DNA of 64,000 bases. It comes from Nectonema munidae. Its lineage: Eukaryota; Nematomorpha; Nectonematoida; Nectonematidae. The notes beneath the pieces are model-generated. The model saw only the letters and a program-made list of their open reading frames with translations, was not told the origin of the DNA and ran no database searches. The stretch covers positions 62,001 through 126,000 of the forward strand of contig JAUIRK010000054.1 of NCBI GenBank assembly GCA_030549495.1. Direction: 5' to 3'. Both the position numbers and the translations under genes were made by a program. Numbering within the stretch: position 1 is the stretch's first letter; every line of letters begins with the position of its first letter. Below, in pieces: positions 22,580-34,650 of this stretch.

Positions 22580-23299
22580 AGGAAGCTTATTTGTGTGTGT
22601 TATATTTGCTCGTAAAAGCAGGAGTTTCTTTTGACAGTTTCCCACTATGACATTGCGCAGTTTCGTCAACATTTTGCACATCTTAAGGCGCATATGAATT
22701 TAAAATCTGCAGCTGTGTCACGCGCTCACTTCTGATTTTGCTTCACCACAAATGATCAAAAGTGATGTAGTGATTCTTGAATCGTAGCAAATATTGACTG
22801 TATTTAAACGCACGATGCTACAAATCTGAAACCAGTTTTTAAGCTTTTTAGCATAGCAAAAGTATTATTAGTCTAGAGACAGTGGTTTTGAGATCGTGCA
22901 TAAATAGCTTTTTCAACATTTGGCTGAGACAAGTTGTAATTCTTTTACGTCACGGTCTGCTGTACTCAAGTGACTTTAATATTGTATGCAGATTTTAGCC
23001 AGTTTGACAAGTACTTGAAACTCACAAGCTATTCATTTTTAGATTTTGTTTCATCTACATCGATAACAACACGATATTTAGTTTCAATGTCAAATCATTT
23101 ACGTTTAGCCAGGTTATGCGCTATTCATTTCTGTTGGTTAAATTTACTGTGTGAACGTCAATAAACGAGAATTATATACTAGGTTTCGTTAGTTTTTTTG
23201 AATATAATAATCTATTAAACATACTAAGTAAGAAGAGAATTTTAGCACCTGAGCATATATGTGATAATAAATGTAGCATGATAAAGGCTAAATGCTCAC
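22580..23299. other. Unassigned stretch between LINE and GIY-YIG fragment
   Basis: About 700 bases with GC slightly above the surroundings around 22640-22760. Only short open frames; nothing recognised. Confidence 0.3.
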
Positions 23300-23590
23300 T
23301 TAAAAATGTAATATATGTAGTGAAATTTATATCGGAGAAATAAGTCGACCCGTTATCTTTAGAATAAGAGAACAAATCAGAAATATAGTTGATAATAAAT
23401 TTGTTTTGGGTGATCATTTTTACTCATTTCATCCATCACATCAAGTAAGCTTAGAATCTGTATCTGTGGAAATGATTCAACGATGCTTAAATGATAATGT
23501 CCGAATTCAATCAATAAAGAACAAGTACTGATACAAAATTTAGAACCCAACCTAAACACCCATTGGATAACAGCATCATATATTATAATA
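23300..23590 (+). pseudogene. GIY-YIG endonuclease fragment, Penelope-like element
   Basis: The plus-strand frame from 23318 reads CSEIYIGEISRPVIFRIREQ, then IRNIVDNKFVLGDHFYSFHP and HQVSLESVSVEMIQRCLND, then RIQSIKNKY, a stop, and NPNLNTHWITAS. Upstream in another frame is NVIYVVKF. The pattern 'C..IYIGE..RP...RI.EH' with a downstream 'HF' and 'LNP.LN..' is the GIY-YIG nuclease tail that closes Penelope-like retroelements. Only this domain remains, with stops and a frameshift; no reverse transcriptase is seen nearby. Downstream, GTGCGGACAATCTGTTGG with TTGTCCGCAT (23809-23840) can form a 10-bp hairpin. Confidence 0.65.
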
Positions 23591-24142
23591 TTACTGATTT
23601 ATTATTTACATGAATTAATCTTTAGTTAAGCATATCCCACATATTAATATCTCTTAAGCTTATGCTCTATAATTTTTGTTAAGTTACGTGTTTCTTAATT
23701 ACATATATACGCTTATTCATCGTAATATAAGTGAAATAACTAACGTTAATCCAATATATGTTACATATACGTTAGTGCTCTGCGCGGGGCGAGGGGTGTT
23801 ATTAATATAGTGCGGACAATCTGTTGGTTGTCCGCATTCACTTTTATGCAAGTTTTATGAGTGCATAGTTGCCTTTTTGGAAATACAGTCAAACCTGTTT
23901 AAGACAGTCGCCCTTGGGACCAGTCAAAAGCGGCTTTTTTACGCAGGTGGCGGTTTTATCAGGGTTCACCTTCAGTATCTGAAAAATTTATCATAGAAAA
24001 TTAACACAATTTCGAAAAAATTTATCAATAAAAACATTTATTAGAATATAAGAGGAAAAACGCATAAGAACATTTAATTCATCATGTATAAAAAAGTTCG
24101 TGATGGTTGTTTGCTTTGTATATTTTTTCATTCTTATGTTAA

Positions 24143-27100
24143 CCCATTATATCCTAGTGTCCACATATGTGTACATCAAAAAAACATCAAAATTTAGCCT
24201 TCAAAAAAAATCAAAACAGTTTTTAAATGTTTTTCTAATTTTTATTCTGCTCCTTCACAATCACAAAAAGAAAAAAATAAATATAATTGCTTTTATGTTA
24301 CTCTTAGGCTCAAAAACTTTTTAAAGTTTTTATCTTTAAATAGTTCTGGAATGCTTCGATAAAATGAAAGGTTTTCAAAAATATTTTTTCCTTTTTTTTA
24401 GTATTTGTGTTGAGCTAAAGAGCTATATAACACGATATAATGCCCAATTAATTTAAGCATTAAAGTTGCTCTCATTCACTCTAAAGAAAAATTAATTGTT
24501 CACAAATGTGCACACCAGGTGCACCCTGGTGTACACATGTGTGCACAACTCACTGATATACATCAGTTGATTGATGATTCAATGTGTGTTGTCTTTTATA
24601 AAACTTTACTGATTTTTTGTAGCTTGCTGCTCTTGATTTTAATACCAAGTTGTTAGTAATATTATGTATCGTAAAGGTGATTTGGTTAGTTCAAAAGCTT
24701 TTCTTTTTGATGATATGAAAGTTCCTTTGAAAGAAAGATGGAGTTATAATCGTTTTGGAAAGTCTCACAATTCTGCTAAAGTGTATTGAGTAGTAAAAGA
24801 AGTCAAAGCTTATGGTGTTCATGTTACCCGGGAAGATGGACATGACTCAATAATCTAGGCAAAAAAAATCGAAAAAGAAAATGATGAAGCAATTGATTTT
24901 TTAAAACCATTTTCTCGCAGGTGATGTCGTTTGACCGGGACGAGAACCCCTGCCCAGACCCGGCTGAGGACCAGATCCAGTCGATCATTGACATCGCATC
25001 ATGTAAGAAACTGCTCTCCTCATTTACCACCTCAGTCAGGCTCAGGGCCCCCGTCCTGGGTTCCACCTTCCAGGTCACTGCCCCGCTTTTCAAGGCTCCA
25101 GTTGACCTACGACACACGGGCACAATTAGCATCCTTGTCCAGAGATTTTTCAATCTTGTCCAGGCTCATAAGCAAACCCCCTTCCACTCCTTCGCCAGGT
25201 TCTCAGCACCGCCTAAGGAGCAGAAATCGTTCTTTACAAAGGAGGTTCTCCCGAGACTTGTCCAGTCTGGCGTACTGAAACAGGCGATTCGCCCTAGAAT
25301 AGTCTCCCCGTGCTTCTTGGTTCCCAAGGCCAACGGGAAGACTCGTTTGGTGGCAGATTTTGGTTTCTCACGGGACCTCTTCACCACGCCAGCTATCAAG
25401 CTCACGGCCTCCTTCCAGCTGCGCTACGTTCACCTCTCATTCAAATGGGCCACCCGTCTATATCTTACAGATGCGTTTTATGGCATTAGAATCCAGAAGG
25501 AATGGAGAAACTGCTTTTATATCAAGTTAGGGGGAAAATTTGGCAGTTCACCAGGTTGCCAATGGGGGCGTGCTTTAGCCCAGCAGTCCTACAAAGCGTG
25601 GTGGCACGTCTGCTAGGAACTTTCAAGGAAAGACTACCAGTGGAACAGCGTGCCCGATTCCGCTTTATCTTATACCTGGACGACTTCTTGATTTTGAGGG
25701 AGGATCGGGAATCCACAACCATGATCACTACGGCGTTCACTCGGTTTCTGGAAGACGAATGCCGAATCCGCTTAAACGTCAAGAAATCGATCCTCTCCCC
25801 CGTGCAGTCCATCGAGTTTCTCGGGGCCCAATTCTACCTCCGTCCGCGGACGATGGGTGCTCAGGCCACCAGAGGCGAGAACCTTGCCATTCTATCTTTG
25901 GTTTTTTCTCTGAAGGATCTCCAGATTGCTTCAAAGAAGGTGACCCATTCCATGGAATCCATGGAAATGGTGCAAATCTTCAAGGAGTGGATCGGGTTCT
26001 TTGGGAGCGCGCGTGACGGGCCCTCCGCAGGATCGTCCTCCGACTTGACCTGTTCCATGGCGTTACGGAGGGCATCTGTCAGGCACTGGATGCTTCGAGC
26101 CATAGGAGGATCCTGGCTTGTTTGAACGACTTGCTGCCCAATTTTCGGATACAGCCTATGGCGACCATTGAATCGGAGTAGATCTTTCTGCTGGGCCAGA
26201 GGAAATGTCCTAGAGTTATTGCTAGAAACTCCAAATCCGCAATATGCCAGTCTTGGTGAACCAGCTGGCCCTTCGAGGTGACAAATCCGAGGGCTTGCAA
26301 GGAGGCGTTGACGTAGACGGAATCTGCTGGTACGGAGGGGGTGACGATGGTTGACATGTTGTAAGGCACGGCGAGTTGGATCAGCTCGCTGTGCTTGGGC
26401 GCCTCATCCCAATTATACAGCGCCGAAATGATGCGAAATTTTCCTGGGAGTGTTCCCGTATAATAGTTGAGGATGCCCATAATCTTCTGGCGCCATCGGA
26501 GGGGTACTTCGGCGACTCTTTGTGCCAGAAGGAAAGCGCAAAGCGCCCTAAGGAGAACCTCCTTTTTGCCATCCTGGACACCCATCGTCCGCGGACAGTG
26601 GTGCAGTTGGGCCCCGAGAAACTTATGTATCCACATTAAGTCGAAAAAGTGGTGGCGGCCACATTTCACCAACCTTTTGTCTACGCTTTTCCTTCATGCT
26701 GTATAAGATGGCAAACGACAACAAAGGCCACGATTTACTGTGGTTTTTGAGAAGTGTTTCATCTTCCTTGAGCGATAAAAAAGCATGTATTAATATTTTC
26801 CTGAGAAAACCTTTCAAAAAAGGCAAAGTGAGAGTAGATGAAAGTGTACGACTTCATGGAAGATCACACTGGCCAAAACAGATGGACAAGGTAAGATGTG
26901 CTGTTTCTTCATGTGCAAGGCGAATCAGAGTGATATGTGAAACTTGTGATGTGGCTTTATGCATTGACTGGACAGTGGACATTTTAAACTCTTCCATACT
27001 TCAAAATTGTGCTAATGTTTTTAAGATTAAATAAAATTGTATTATCGCTTTTATAACATTATCTTTTCTAAATTTGATAGATTGAAAACTTCCTAGCGTG

Positions 27101-27246
27101 CACATATGTGTACACCCGTTTGTCAAAAAACTAAAAACGGTATTAAATTTTACAAAAGAAATTTTGGCTATTGACACCAAATGAGTAATATTACAAAAAA
27201 GAGAATTAAGATTTTTTATCTAATTCCATGGTTGGGCATTAATGGG
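24143..27246 (+). mobile_element. piggyBac element inserted in Tigger
   Basis: TTAA at 24139-24142 and 27247-27250 flank ends CCCATTATATCC and TAATGGG, the defining piggyBac arrangement. An N-terminal coding stretch begins with ATG at 24664 (MYRKGDLVSSKAFLFDD, VPLKERWSYNRFGKSHN) and has in-frame stops. The C-terminal cysteine-rich stretch is at 26705-27031 (VRLHGRSHWPKQMDKVRC, ARRIRVICETCDVALCIDW), the zinc-binding tail common in piggyBac transposases. The catalytic middle is absent, its place taken by a GC-rich DIRS-like fossil (about 24915-26690). Subterminal palindromic motifs around CACATATGTGTACA occur at 24161 and 27102, with a large palindrome at 24494-24540. Confidence 0.85.
24915..26690. 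mobile_element. DIRS-like retroelement fossil pieces inside piggyBac
   Basis: A GC-rich block, clearly unlike its AT-rich surroundings, holds two opposed pieces of a DIRS/Ngaro-type retroelement. The plus-strand piece (about 24915-25870) is reverse transcriptase, with PCFLVPKANGK, YLTDAFYGIRIQ, RLPMGACFSPAVLQ and the catalytic YLDD. The minus-strand piece (about 26672-25870) is RNase H, ending in the 'DPA.GPSR' box that closes this family. No tyrosine recombinase or terminal repeat was recognised. Broken, with several breaks. It is younger than the piggyBac that holds it. Confidence 0.75.
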
Positions 27247-28892
27247 TTAATGGTAATATCTTGTATGTCGAAACAATGTTTTAGCATGTCACTCTTTCCT
27301 GTTTGCAAAGCAAATTGCTTACATATTTCTATGCAGTCTTGGACGTCAGTTAAAGAAGGTGGCTTGAACGATTCTTCAACTGGCTCTTTACCATCGTCAT
27401 CATCACCACCATCTGAGTTCTTTTCGTTATCATGAAGAATATCTGAAGCGGAGCGATCCCAGTCAAAAGCATAATTTGAGGTAGGAAGGTCATTATTAAT
27501 GTGGTGAAGATTGTTGAATTGTAATCCAAATAATTCTTTGGAAAGACATAAAACTGATGAAGAAACATCATTGGTTTCTTCGAAAACATCAACGTCAATC
27601 TCCGTGCTTTCCATATCTGATGTGCTTACATTCGTGAAAACCTCTGCAGTAAATCCAGCTCGAGCAAAACACTTATGAATAGTAGAAGAGGTCACTTCAT
27701 TCCAAGCTTTATGGGCCCAGTTGATGGCATCCAAAAGAGACATTTTTCAAAGAATTTCCAGACCAGTGATGGACTCATCTTTCGCAATGTTGTCACAAAC
27801 TGTAGCTGTCTGTCTCTGTATTTTAGCTTCATGGCCTGTATGATGCCTTGATCCATGGGCTGAATAACTGATGTTGTGTTTGGTGACAGAAAAACTAATT
27901 TAACGCTAGTAAGTGTCACATGAGGGTGCGCAGGAGAATTGTCCAACAATAACAAGGCTTCTCGCTTTTGATTTTTCATTTGACAATCAAACCTTTTTAC
28001 CCAATTATAAAAGATTTCACCTGTCATCCACAACTTTTTGTTTGACTTATATTTAACAGGAAGTGAATGTTTATCAATGTTTTTAAAACAACGAGGATTT
28101 TCCGATCACAAGTAAAGGAAATTTCTCTCCAGTCATTGAAGAACATAAAGCAACGGTAATGCGGTCTTTAGACTGTTTACCGCCATGTGTGTTATGCCCT
28201 TTAACATGAAATGTTTTGTTTCTGTAGAACAAGCCGGTTTCATCCATGTTAAAAATGTTTTTTGGCTCATACCCAGCACAAATGGTAGAAAGCTTTTGTT
28301 TCGAATTACAAACAACACTTTTGTCTACATCACCACTTTCCCCAGACACAGATCGAAGCACAATATTATGACGCTTTACAAACTGACTTGTACTCGTCTA
28401 GTTGTAGAGTCTTGAAACCACTTCCAACTTAGTTCATTAACTTTTTCATTTCCTGTTTTTCGCATTTTACGTTTACGATCGTTTGGAGCATTCTTTTGAA
28501 AATCCTGCAAAATTTCGGCTTTTCGCTTCATAATATTTTGAACTTGATCTTTGCTGACGTTGAATGCGCCAGCCACTTTACGCGAACTTTCAGTTTTTTC
28601 GTACATTTCAATCCCCTTAACTTTATCTACAAGTAGAGATGCACCGAACAGCATTTTTGCCGAATACCGAATATTCAGCTGCATACTATTCGGTAATGGC
28701 CGAAAACACATAATATTCTTTTATGTCTATGTTTTATGTTGTTTTAGCCATTTTTATCTTTATATTAATTGTATATTTTATTTTTATCTTTTTAGAAACT
28801 CCTTCCTAGCAATTATAACGATTGTTCATTACATAATATTCATAATAATTAGAAATACAATTATAGTTTGAATTTTTAAATGTCTCAAAGTT

Positions 28893-29005
28893 CCCTTTGA
28901 GGACCAACATTTTGAAGAGGAGATTCGTCTGCTTTCTTTTTCAATGGAATTTTATATATTCAAAGCAGGCGATTTTCATTTCTTAGATCACTGGCCCTCA
29001 AAGGG
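28893..29005. mobile_element. 113-bp TTAA-type MITE inside Tigger
   Basis: CCCTTTGAGGACCA at the left is mirrored by TGGCCCTCAAAGGG at the right, 13 of 14 positions complementary, followed by TTAA (29006-29009); the left target copy is eroded to AGTT. The body contains CGTCTGCTTT and AAAGCAGGCG, so the element folds on itself. Related sequences: 1896-2337 and 9709-9796. Confidence 0.65.
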
Positions 29006-29607
29006 TTAAAAGTGATCAAGATGTACGCGGGCCAGTCATATGATAAATTACATTTCAAGTTTAGTCGTAATTCACGTAACATCATTACAAAGTTTCTTTT
29101 TGTCATCTCAGTAGTCAACTGATGCAAGATTTCATTTTCTAGTATTGTAGATAATAAATAAGGAGGGCTAACAAAATAATATACTACTCTAGTATGGTGC
29201 GTGGCGTTCTTGTGCAAGTTTTTATTAAGATTCGGACTGCAATGTAGTGGCGCCTGGCGCCGTTACAGAGGTGGTGGTCTTTTACAGGGTATTTTTAATG
29301 TAAATTTGATCGGGACTGTAAGAAAGTGGCGCTCTTAAAGAGGTGGCGTTTAGAGCAGGTTTGACTGTAGCTTATTTTGTATTGCTATGTGTTACGTATA
29401 TTGTAAAGAGATTTGCATTGAGTAAATGGTGTGGGATGAAGTGAAATTGTAATTGAAATAGAAAGGTAGAACAGGTTTGATTAGCGTCATTGAGGCGTGT
29501 ACAAAAGAAGGAGAAAAAATCAAATAATTAGAATGTCATATATTTAATATATCCATTTAAAAGTATTATTCGATAATTCATTTTTTTGTTGTTTTTTTTC
29601 GAACAAA

Positions 29608-30030
29608 ATGGCAACGTTAACATCTCAGCAAGTTTCATCTCATTTGAAATCTGGCTTATATAAAATAAAAAGTGTAAATGGATTGAAATCGGAGGTCTGG
29701 AAAACGTTTGGTATCGGGGTAAATGAAAAAAAGACTGATTTGAATTTTGCCGCTTGTAAAGTATGCTTTCAAGCTTTCGCTTATTGTGGAATGAAAACAG
29801 GTACTTCTATTCTTAGGAGACACAAGTGCAAAATATATCCTAATCAAACTTTACTGACTGATGTTATCAAGCCAGTTTTGAATAATGCTAAAGTTATTTC
29901 AAAAGCTAAAAAAGAAAACATTAAGCTTGCATGCGTCCGTTTTATAGCTAAAGATCTTAGACCATTTAAAATGATCGGTTGTGGTGCATTCATTGTCTTA
30001 GTTCAAGAGGTAAACTCTAACGTTTTTTAA
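29608..30030 (+). pseudogene. hAT transposase N-terminal part with BED finger
   Basis: A 140-codon frame begins MATLTSQQVSSHLKSGLYKI. It contains a BED zinc finger: KSEVWKTFGIGV, ACKVCFQAFAYC and the H..C pair in ILRRHKC at residues about 50-76. It ends with KENIKLACVRFIAKDLRPFK and GCGAFIVLVQE, which matches the start of the hAT core ('FI..D..PF..V...GF'). After LVQE comes GTAAAC, a possible splice donor. No downstream exon is visible before the SINE at 30421, so this is a 5' fragment or a first exon of a decayed element. The frame itself is open. Confidence 0.65.
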
Positions 30031-30420
30031 AATTTGTAAAATTTATATGTAAAACAAACTATACAAATTAAAAAAATACAAATTTGAAAAATCCAAGGGC
30101 TAATCTTTTGTGATTCTATATTCAAAATTTGAAATATTGCAATTGTTGATGGAACAATTTGTTTATTCAGATAACAAAACGTGTTAAGACAATCTTTTTT
30201 AGACAAAACTTTATTTGTAAAAAAATTAGTTTTGATTGGAAAACATACACATAAAATAACTTAAACAAACCAGAGAATTTAATACACATCATGCCCGTAT
30301 CATTTTTTCCTTTTAATTTTATGTGTGTATTCACTGCGATACAGAAGTATAGTTGGATGGAGATATGGACTGCGATGTTCAAAATAATCTTAGTATACTT
30401 GATTTAGTACGCTAACTTAT
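30031..30420. other. AT-rich spacer
   Basis: Nothing recognised; no frame or repeat that I can support. Confidence 0.3.
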
Positions 30421-30585
30421 GAGGGGCGTGAGTGAGATTGGTTAGATACTTGACTTCAAAACCGAAGATCTCGGGTTCGGTCCAGCATCAAGCCTTCTTT
30501 GCTCATTGTTCGATGCAAGCGGCGCAATTGTGCCTTCTCATCGAAAACACCCCATGGTACCTTTATGGCAATAGTTTATAATTGA
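30421..30585 (+). repeat. tRNA-derived SINE, copy 2
   Basis: GAGGGGCGTGAGTGAGATTGG (tRNA-like A-box region) is followed by the B-box GGGTTCGGTCC (30473-30483). Then comes the body shared with the copy at 3000-3153: CAAGCGGCGCAATTGTG, CCTTCTCATCGAAAACACC. The two copies differ at many sites, so the family is not recent. Confidence 0.75.
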
Positions 30586-31863
30586 AATATTAAAGCCTTA
30601 CTCTAACTAATCGAAATAATTTGATTTTTACGAAAATGAAATAAGAATACTTATTAAATAAGTCTAAAAAAGATATTAGAAACTAACGCTAACTAATTCG
30701 CGGTAAAAAAACAGGGGTCTGCAAAAACAAGTCAGACCGCTATTAAAAAGGCAAAATAAAATCTATATGAAATAGAAATTTAGGATAAATAACTTGAAAG
30801 ATTAAAAATTAGTAATACTTTGCAAAAAATTAAACTAAAATTTTTACAATAAAAAAATATTCATTTATGCTCCTCCATTAATTTATTATAGACATTTGAG
30901 CATAACAAATTTCATAAATTCTTAAAATAAAAAAAACGTGTTCCCATTAAAAAGACAGATGGCAGCGGATACTCAAAAAAGTGCTTATGTATTTTCTTGA
31001 CAAAATAGAATCAGCTTTTTGCTATAGGTTAATTTACCCTGTAAAATACGCTTTTTAAATATTAATTACATACAACATTTTATTTTTATCAATCAATTCA
31101 TTGAGATAATTCTAATTATGCTCAGCAATTATTCTCTGGATATTTTTGTAATTTTTCTATCTTTATTCATCTTGCTTTATCCATGATTTCTGATTAATTA
31201 TATTGTTTAAACTTTCATTTAGACCGCGCTTACACCTATATTTTATGGACAATAGCTTTTCTCTTCACTTTCTATTTTTATCCTTGCCCACTCAAAATTT
31301 TTATGTTTTGTCTTTAATTGAATATTCTAAAATAGAAATAAAGTATGTGATGAAAATTTTTGCATATTAAATGTGAAGAAGTGTTTCTTACATATTGCTT
31401 CAACGATACCATACGATGCTACAAAGAATTTTTCTTTGAAAGTTAAAATGCTAAATGAAAAAAGACAGAGAAAATATAATACAAGAAATAGGTGAGAATG
31501 AAAGAGAGAACTTTAGGCAGTAAAAGTAAAACAATAACTGTATTAACAATCGATTTAAGAGAGAGAGAGAGAATTTTATTATAAAAAAAGAGAGTTAACA
31601 AAATTAATAAAGTTGAGAAAACAATGTGTATATATGTTAATATTTATAATATATATTCACATAAAGAACTATATCATCTTTTTCAAGACTAACATTATAG
31701 GAAAAATAAATAGTCAAATATGGCCGTGAATTAGATTTTTCCAGTTGGATATAAAAAAAATTTTTTTTTGCAAACCAAAAACTACAAATTAAAAGTTCAC
31801 ATGGAAAACAAAAGGTAAAGTCTAGATTAGATTATATTTTGTATGTACTCAGAAGATGATTTT
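30586..31863. other. AT-rich intergenic stretch
   Basis: No gene recognised. A short GA microsatellite lies at about 31558-31572. The composition is about 75 to 80 percent A+T by eye. Confidence 0.4.
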
Positions 31864-33720
31864 TTATTTTAAATGAAAGTAATGAGATGGATACATTTTC
31901 AAAGAGATGCACATATCATTATAAAATTCATTAACTTTTTTTATTAATGAAATACTTGATCCTTTTAGTCTATAGGTAATTTTTAAAGGTTTATTAGAGT
32001 TCCTAGTGTTATGTAAAAGATTTTCCCTATATCTTATAAGTGGCCCAAAAACATTCTGTAAACAACCGTTGAAATATTTATAGAGAAATACTCCAACCCT
32101 TTGTTTAAAAATACCTTCCACTTTCAATAATTCATTCTGAATAAAAATCTCTGAAGTGTGGTCCGTCTAATTCATGTTAAAAATTAGTCGTATAGCTCTC
32201 TTTTGAAGAATTTGAATACGTTTTTTCCCAAAGGGAAAACAATTTATGATGCTATAATTAACATAGTAAAGGAATATTTGCTTATAAATCAAAAGTTTAA
32301 TCTTCAATGGGAAAATATTAGTTAAAAATAAAATACCAATGACTATTTAGATCGAGGGCCAACTGATCGATGTGTTGCCTAAATTTCATTTTATTATCAA
32401 ATAATAACCCAAGTATTTTTACATTTTTTTCTACAGTAATACCTATGGACTTTAAAAAGTTATATTTCTTATTCTTATTGGAGATTATCATGCATTTGGA
32501 TTTCTTTTTGTTCAAAATCAAATTATTTTCACAACACCAGTTGTAGAGTTGATCTAAATACTTATTCAAGCTATATGTGTCGATAACTTCACCATTTTTT
32601 ACTTTAGATAAAGGGAGATAAGCGCAGATGTCGTCTGGAAAGAGTAGAAACTCAAAAAGGTTTGGAAGGAAGAAAATGTTGTTGATAGCTATGCTGAAAA
32701 TAAGGGCTCAAAAATATATCCCTGCGCGTCACAATTTTTGAGGGATAGCTTCTTAGAAAAAGCATCATTCACTTTAACAATTTGATACCTATTAATAATT
32801 CGTTTAAAAAACAACGAACTTCTACTAAACCCACATTCATTCAATTCTTCAAGATTGATGAGTGATGAACTCTGTCAAAAGCCTTTGACAGGTCAAAGAT
32901 AAAAATTACTAAGTCATCCTTTTTTTCTAAAATTTCAACTCTCTTATGAATCAAACAAGAGTGGAAAAATTCCGTCGAATAATGTTGGCGAAATTAAAAT
33001 TGATAGTCATTTAAGTAATTTATTGAACCCAAGTAAGTGTTCAATTGATGATGTATAAATTCTTCAAATATTTTTGAAAGTGTGGGGATAATTGAGATAG
33101 GTCTGTAATTATCTACAAAGTTCCTATCATTTTTCTTATGTACAAGTACAACTTTATGAAGCTTAAGTATTTCAGGAAAGACACAATTTTTTAAAAAAGA
33201 TTTAAGGCTTTACATAAGATATTATAAATATCATGTTTTATTAATTTTACTTGATTTATTGAAATTCCATATGTGTCTTTTGTTTCATTTTTTTCATTCC
33301 ATCTATAACAAAAAATAGCATTTCATATAAACAGAGTTAGAATTCAAAGGACTCAACTGTGTTGTCAAGAAAATTGAAATCGAGTTGTTCTGGCAAAGAG
33401 TCATTTTGTACAAAAGCAAAATTTTCATTGAAAATGTTAGATAAGGTATGATCATCATAGTACTCATCATTTCTTTTAATAAGTATTTTCTTATTGTTAT
33501 TCCCTTTTAGAATCCTGTTAATATTTGACCATTTTTTACGCGTTAAATCACAATTGGAAAAAAGTTTCGAATAATGCTTCTCTTTCAAATCCCTTATTTT
33601 ATACTTTATACGATTTTTTAATAAAGTGTATTCATTCTTTATTGTTAAGTTTTTACTTTTTTTGCATTTTTGGTAAAGTTTATCACGTAGTTTTATTATT
33701 TGCATTACTTAGCCTGTAAT
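31864..33720 (-). mobile_element. LINE fragment, second family (Jockey/CR1-like)
   Basis: Minus-strand frames in order: LRDKLYQKCKKSKNLTIKNE, NRIKYKIRDLKEKHYSKLF and KKWSNINRILKG (linker before RT, 33705-33340); 'IFIFDLSKAFDRVHHS' (motif A, near 32890); FPDDICAYLPLSKVKNGEV (motif C region, near 32640); then LDQLYNWCCENNLILNKKKS and VKILGLLFDNKMKFRQHID (thumb, 32569-32318); and a C-terminal frame with GPLIRYRENLLHNTR (32127-31864). This is the usual order of Jockey/CR1-type elements. Many stops and shifts; the copy is old. It abuts the conserved-family copy at 33784. Confidence 0.75.
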
Positions 33721-33783
33721 CCAAGAATTAAACCTCTCTAAAACAATCTTAATATTATTATATTCTTCTTTGAGTTTTACAGA

Positions 33784-34650
33784 TTAACCTATTGGGACAG
33801 AGCCATACATATTTCCGTTGTGTAGCAGAACACATTTCAAACTTCTTTTGGAACTATCAATAAAAAGCCCCCAATCTTTTGAATCATATGCCGGTAGTCC
33901 CATAGAGAGTAGTAGCCCTTTTACATCGGTAGAATAAACAAGCTGATCATCTGAATGAAAGTACCTACGCAGTTCTATTTCCCTGTTTGGATAAAACGAG
34001 CCACTTGTACCAGGTACTAGCATTTGATTTTTTTAACAGTCTTAAAGCCAACAATTCAGCAAACTTTTTAGCAAATATAAATCCCTAACCAGATCATTTA
34101 ACTCAGAATGGGTAAATATAGATGGTTTTTCACGATCTGCATCATATGTTTGAAAAATATTTGTCAGTTCCTCTTCAAAAGAGGAAGTTGAACTGAGATC
34201 TGTGTCGTAAATCTTTTAAAGTTTAGTGAATTTAGGCACAGAAATTTCTTGACAGTATGGAACTGGCCAAATGGCTGAAGGAATACTTGGGTATTGCAAA
34301 TGTTGTTTGTTTTCTTATTAAAACTTTTTACTTTGACAAGGCAGAAATAGCAGTCATCCAAGTGATTAGTGGTTCTCTCCAAACCATCGGCACACCAAAC
34401 TTTAGGTTAACTTTACTTCCTTGGGACCATGGCCATAAAATATCTAGACAAGGCTTTCACATTTTATGAGGAGCCCAACTTTATTCTGGTGTCCAAGTGG
34501 TATGCCAGATACACACTCTTAAGAAAGTTTGTGATGTTGCGCCAGTGAGTCTTCAAAGTAAAATTTCCACAGATATAGCAAAATATATCTGGATCAATTG
34601 AGCACTTTCTTAGCGATGTTGAGGCCATCATTAAATCATCAATTAGCAAG
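33784..34650 (-). pseudogene. Conserved transposon-like protein family, copy 2 (broken)
   Basis: Read on the minus strand from 34649: DIFCYICGNFTLKTHWRNIT, then (another frame) GLERTTNHLDDCYFCLVKVK, 'HSELNDLVRDLYLLKS' near 34110, and REIELRRYFHSDDQLVYSTD, KDWGLFIDSSKRSLKCVLLH, NGNMYGSVPIG. These are the same landmarks, in the same order, as in the copy at 20020-21600. This copy retains the 'W.LFIDSS..SLK.VLLHNGN' segment and lacks the C-terminal half. At least two frame changes. Confidence 0.65.

Larger units (their letters stand above)
23886..29367 (-). mobile_element. pogo/Tigger DNA transposon, interrupted
   Basis: Inverted ends CAGTCAAACCTG (23886-23897) and its complement (29356-29367) are each flanked by TA (23884-23885, 29368-29369), the Tc1/mariner-pogo target. 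The minus-strand transposase starts near 28640 (LVDKVKGIEMYEKTESSRKV, a CENP-B-like helix-turn-helix, AFNVSKDQVQNIMKRK). The DDE core follows: FNMDETGLFYRNKT (near 28255), ALLLLDNSPAHPHV (near 27945) and NTTSVIQPMDQGIIQA (near 27860), so the three acidic positions are kept. The C-terminus continues through 27251 and resumes at 24138 as MKKYTKQTTITNFF, a typical Tigger ending, because a piggyBac element sits between. Without it Tigger is about 2.4 kb. At least three frame changes make it inactive. It also carries two MITE insertions near its 5' part. Confidence 0.9.
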
